A DNA stretch of 64,000 bases, taken from NCBI RefSeq assembly GCF_028283685.1, contig NZ_JAPWKF010000001.1, positions 682,001-746,000 of the forward strand. The letters are read 5' to 3'. Origin of the DNA: Edaphobacter sp. (GTDB lineage Bacteria > Acidobacteriota > Terriglobia > Terriglobales > Acidobacteriaceae). Made by a program: the position numbers and the translations under genes. The notes under the pieces were generated by a model. The model did no database searches. It saw only the letters and a list, made by a program, of their open reading frames with translations, and was not told the DNA's origin. Of the stretch, positions 60,937 to 64,000 are shown piece by piece (position 1 is the first letter of the stretch; each line of letters begins with the position of its first letter).

Positions 60937-61449
60937 GATTACGGTCCGTAGTTTCCTCAATCGCTGTACGCAAAAATCATCTCATTGTCTCACATACTGC
61001 ATTGGACATCAGAGTGCCGATAGAGACCATCTTGTCGACGAAGAGACGATGATCTTGTCGCTATTCTTATCGACTGAAAATTGATAGCTAACCAGCAAAC
61101 TAACTTCCATTGTCACAGGACAATGCTTGCAGAGCGACATATTCAATCTATGCAATAGCCATACTACTTCGTCCGGTCAAATACACGATATTCAGCGACC
61201 AGCGCTTGAACTGATAAGAACGCATCCAAGATGCGTGATTCAATACGCACACGCTTACCAGACTGGTACTTAGTTATTGCGCACCCAATACTCTGAGCTC
61301 CGCTAGTTACTACGGCATCTCGTCTCTGTAAGACGATCAAGCTTACAAACGCCTCTTTGACTGCTTTACGAATCTTTTAAAATGCCCGGGCGGCTCTTCT
61401 AAGACATGGCATTCTAAAGAAAAAGGAACGGCTATAGAAGCCTCACTCC
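60937..61449. other. AT-richer intergenic region with a short remnant frame
   Basis: About 510 bases between the ROK regulator and the mutarotase-like gene, AT-richer than the rest of the window. A minus-strand frame (61164-61376) is open for 70 codons but has no ATG; only a TTG at 61340 could start it. Its translation has normal protein character (LIVLQRRDAVVTSGAQSIG, RIESRILDAFLSVQALV), so it may be a leftover of a lost gene or a very small protein. I cannot name it. No transposase or tRNA is seen. Confidence 0.4.
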
Positions 61450-62451
61450 TCATACATTTTGCGTCGACTGCGATGTTAGGGGATGAATCTCTATGACGAC
61501 TTGCCATTCCTCTGTGCCATGCGCCATCAACTCGCTCGCCTGTCCCATAGCAATGGCCTGGGCTAGGGAATCAACCGGAGACGTACATGGCTCGAGCGCA
61601 ACGCATTGTTGGCGCTGTGACCCCTCTATCGGCCATCCGCCATAACAAAGCCACATCCCTAAGTAGGGGCTTTGCTTTGGATCGAAACGGACGATGATGC
61701 GTCGCTGAAGTTCCAGTCTTTCTAATGCGGCCCACCCTTCAACTGGTGCCGTACAGAATATTTTTTCCGCTATCTCCTGCTCTGGGCCGAGCACTTGGCT
61801 TAAATCCCCACGATTGCCCGATTCATCTGCGAAGCATGGCCACTTGTGGCGACTGCCTGGCTTTCCCAAGCGCAACCCTTGGCTGTCTTCCACTACCACC
61901 TCGCCGATCGAAGTTGGCAGCGTGATGCGATCTCCGGCCTGAACTACAAACGCCGGATGCGCTGACCAAAGATACTTCACAGCTTGGTCGCTTATATTCT
62001 CTACCGAATACGTGAACCTAATCGTATTTTCTTCGAGCAGGATGCCCCGCCGAAAAAGAAGCGGCAACGACCATCCCTTCGCCTCGAGCGTCACTTCATT
62101 TCCGGTCTGCATGAAGGCAAATGGAATCCGCCAGAAGTCGCCATGGTCAGGCACCGAGACCACACCATTTGGTGTGACAGCATGGCATGCGGAGACGCTC
62201 GGCAGGCACTCATCGATGCCGCTTGCATCTGAGTCTTCAAAGTTCATGTCACATGTGCGTAAGTCATAAGGCTTCAAGGGCTGCTGAAGCAACTCCCAGC
62301 CCTCAGGCATCACACACACAGATGCGATCTTGCCGCCCAGCCCCGGCATGATCTTCAGTCTAAGTTTGTCATTCTCGATTATCACGCAATGGAGTGGGTC
62401 TGCGGCATTCGACAACTCCATTGCATTTCGCGGTTCCAAGTCGCTGCTCAT
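61450..62451 (-). CDS. Galactose-mutarotase-like sugar epimerase family protein
   Basis: A 333-residue all-beta protein of the aldose-1-epimerase superfamily, which interconverts sugar anomers. Segments MPGLGGKIASVCVM near 35, PDHGDFWRIPF near 102 and YLWSAHPAFVV near 160 (His-Pro pair) resemble the group. The ATG at 62451 is preferred to a TTG at 62460. It is 31 bases from the enolase-superfamily gene upstream, forming a two-gene unit, so it probably handles the sugar form used by that enzyme. Confidence 0.78.
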   Translation of the reverse strand: MSSDLEPRNAMELSNAADPLHCVIIENDKLRLKIMPGLGGKIASVCVMPEGWELLQQPLKPYDLRTCDMNFEDSDASGIDECLPSVSACHAVTPNGVVSVPDHGDFWRIPFAFMQTGNEVTLEAKGWSLPLLFRRGILLEENTIRFTYSVENISDQAVKYLWSAHPAFVVQAGDRITLPTSIGEVVVEDSQGLRLGKPGSRHKWPCFADESGNRGDLSQVLGPEQEIAEKIFCTAPVEGWAALERLELQRRIIVRFDPKQSPYLGMWLCYGGWPIEGSQRQQCVALEPCTSPVDSLAQAIAMGQASELMAHGTEEWQVVIEIHPLTSQSTQNV

Positions 62452-62482
62452 CTTATCCAATCCGGAGATCGAGAATCAATCG

Positions 62483-63601
62483 TCACGATACTCGATACCT
62501 TTGCACCGCATCCTCGTCCAGCTCCACTCCCAAACCAGGCTCATCAGGTATTTGAAGATATCCGTCCTTCGCCGTGAATTGCTGATGAGTTAGCATGTTC
62601 CGCAAGTTGGTTCCGTCCTGTGCCACGAATTCGCAGATCAACGAATTGGGTACAGCGTTGAGCCAGTGAAGGGCTGCGGCAACATTGATGTAGGTCGTGA
62701 AACCGTGATTTGCCACCGGTAGACCACGATCCCAAGCAAGGCTGGCAATTTTCATCGCTTCGGTGAAACCGCCGCAGCGAGCCAAATCTACTTGCACTAC
62801 GTCGATCTTCCCGACATCCATCAGGTCAACGTAGCTGAGTCGAGAACTTTCCTCTTCGCCTGCTGCGATCCTTATTTCCGTTGCCTCGCTCAAGCGGCGG
62901 TAGCCCTGGTAATCATCAGGACTTAACGGCTCTTCCAGCCAGAAGAGATTGAAATCGGAAAATGCTTTAGCGCGGCGAATCGCCGTTTTGGCGTCCCAAA
63001 CCAGACCTGCGTCGATCATGAGGTCAGCTGAATCGCCGAGCCCCTTTCGTGCCTCACGCACCAGCGCGATGTCGCTTTGCTCACTTTGCCCCATCGGATC
63101 CCAGCCAAACTTCACTGCGGTGAAGCCCATGTCACGGTAGCGCCTCGCGATATCTCCGGTCAGCTGAGGAGTCGCTCCAAACAACGAACTCGCATAGCAA
63201 CGAATTGTCTTGTGAAATCCTCCCCCCAGGAGCTTCCACACTGGAAGCCCCAAAGCCTTCCCCTTGATATCCCATAGAGCCATGTCAATGCCGCTCATGG
63301 CATGAATAGCTATGCCGCGTCGGCCCGAGTATATGTTGGACCGATACATTTTGTACCATATCTTCTCGGTCTCCATGGGATCTTCTCCCACTACCAGATG
63401 ACCAAGTCCCGACGTGATGGTATGCGAGAATGGACCCTCGATCACGCCCTTCACAGCCATAGGATTGGAGTCCACTTCGCCGATACCCGTGATGCCAGCG
63501 TCGGTCTCCACACGTACGATAATCACATCTTGCCCGCTATCGCATTGCTCTTTCACCTGCGGTAGCCGAACATAAATCGCTTCAACCCGAGTTATTTTCA
63601 C
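62483..63601 (-). CDS. Enolase-superfamily dehydratase (mandelate racemase/MLE group)
   Basis: A 372-residue enzyme with the capping domain and (beta/alpha)7-beta barrel. Catalytic residues in order: Lys in AVKFGWD near 162, metal ligands Asp in MIDAGLVWD, Glu in WLEEPL, Glu in AGEEES (about 193, 219, 245) and His in ANHGFTT near 295. A Lys and a His on opposite sides fit acid-sugar dehydratases or epimerases of the MR subgroup. The substrate is probably a hexonate or similar acid, unknown. It differs clearly from the ManD copy at 35120. Confidence 0.85.
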   Translation of the reverse strand: MKITRVEAIYVRLPQVKEQCDSGQDVIIVRVETDAGITGIGEVDSNPMAVKGVIEGPFSHTITSGLGHLVVGEDPMETEKIWYKMYRSNIYSGRRGIAIHAMSGIDMALWDIKGKALGLPVWKLLGGGFHKTIRCYASSLFGATPQLTGDIARRYRDMGFTAVKFGWDPMGQSEQSDIALVREARKGLGDSADLMIDAGLVWDAKTAIRRAKAFSDFNLFWLEEPLSPDDYQGYRRLSEATEIRIAAGEEESSRLSYVDLMDVGKIDVVQVDLARCGGFTEAMKIASLAWDRGLPVANHGFTTYINVAAALHWLNAVPNSLICEFVAQDGTNLRNMLTHQQFTAKDGYLQIPDEPGLGVELDEDAVQRYRVS

Positions 63602-63757
63602 TTTGACCCAATCCTTTCCTACTTGGACTTCGCATTATGTTCAATCGACAATGCGCATAATTTAGACTCTCAGCCCACTGACTGAAGAAGCTGGTACGCA
63701 CTGACGGACGGAAGTTCGCGATTTTCATAAGAACTTCGCAGCCGCATTGATAGCTAC

Positions 63758-64000
63758 TCAGAACAGAAATTTCATCGCCACCTGTCCGATTCGTGGGTCA
63801 CGCGCCGATGTGACAAATCCGAACGCTCCGTTGTTGATATTTCCAGAAGGCGTTAGGAACTGTGCGTGGTTGAGCACATTGAAGAACTCGACACGAAGCT
63901 CAAGACGTTTGCCCTCGGTCAGCCGCGTGTCTTTCATCAACGCTGCGTCGAGATTGTTGATACCGGGTCCGCTGAAGAACCTGGGCATGGAGTTGCCGAT
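63758..64000 (-). CDS. TonB-dependent Oar-like receptor, C-terminal end (cut by window edge)
   Basis: The last 80 residues of an outer-membrane protein that continues past base 64000. FFSGPGINNLDAALMKDTRL, RVEFFNVLNHAQFLTP and the final strand QVAMKFLF ending in Phe match the C-terminal barrel of large Oar/CarboxypepD_reg TonB-dependent receptors, which acidobacteria have in many copies. The terminal Phe is the outer-membrane assembly signal. It lies upstream of the enolase-superfamily gene in the same direction, so it may take up the glycan that module uses. Confidence 0.85.
   Translation of the reverse strand: MGNSMPRFFSGPGINNLDAALMKDTRLTEGKRLELRVEFFNVLNHAQFLTPSGNINNGAFGFVTSARDPRIGQVAMKFLF

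Overview
The window looks like a chromosomal piece of an Acidobacteriota genome, class Terriglobia (Granulicella/Terriglobus/Edaphobacter-like). This is an inference from protein style and gene neighbourhoods: an Oar-like TonB receptor tail, a substrate-binding-protein-less NitT/TauT-type ABC pair, a coxB-coxA-coxC order with a small CxxC protein, and the general codon bias. GC is high in most of the window and falls in the last 5 kb and in the 600 bp before the exopolysaccharide locus. I saw no rRNA, tRNA, CRISPR array, prophage or intact insertion sequence.

Layout. 1-5.5 kb: a small membrane protein; a SAM-riboswitch-led threonine synthase plus ubiquitin-like sulfur-carrier operon; a receiver-like protein; an isolated nuoI; a periplasmic molybdopterin-fold protein; a UbiD decarboxylase. 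5.5-12.4 kb: a frameshifted HGSNAT-like acyltransferase, TonB, a DedA-rhodanese fusion, Dps, and a TolC-HlyD efflux pair. 12.5-18.7 kb: a Gfo/Idh oxidoreductase, argJ, aceE, and an E1-alpha-like protein that lacks the thiamine diphosphate motif. 18.7-22.1 kb: UDP-xylose synthase and UDP-glucose dehydrogenase, then a single-domain response regulator. 22.2-28.9 kb: the ABC pair, a short AI-2E-like protein, a cytoplasmic GH13 amylase, purQ, and a PHP-type phosphatase. 29-34 kb: cytochrome oxidase genes (coxA frameshifted) and gltX. 34-38.6 kb: an aldo/keto reductase remnant, a DUF3050 protein, and a sugar-acid module (SDR, mannonate dehydratase, Tat-exported Gfo/Idh protein). 38.7-57.8 kb: a large exopolysaccharide region. 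58-59.4 kb: a divergent QorB/HxlR pair. 59.6-64 kb: a second sugar module (ROK regulator, mutarotase-like protein, enolase-superfamily enzyme) beside the tail of a TonB receptor cut by the window edge.

How the genes may work together. The exopolysaccharide block 40406-54089 has export (Wza-like), co-polymerase/tyrosine kinase (Wzc-like), flippase, polymerase, four glycosyltransferases, an acetyltransferase and a WecA/MraY-type initiating transferase. Most of these are joined by 4-base ATGA or similar overlaps, so they probably form one translationally coupled operon. UDP-glucuronate and UDP-xylose from 18.7-21.2 kb and the PHP phosphatase at 28.2 kb could serve it from a distance. The SAM riboswitch before thrC and the adjacent sulfur carrier suggest this operon belongs to sulfur amino-acid supply rather than, or in addition to, simple threonine synthesis.

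Three otherwise intact genes (HGSNAT-like, coxA, one glycosyltransferase) each carry a frame change explained by a single extra base. This may be real decay or an error in the assembly, so loss of function should not be assumed.
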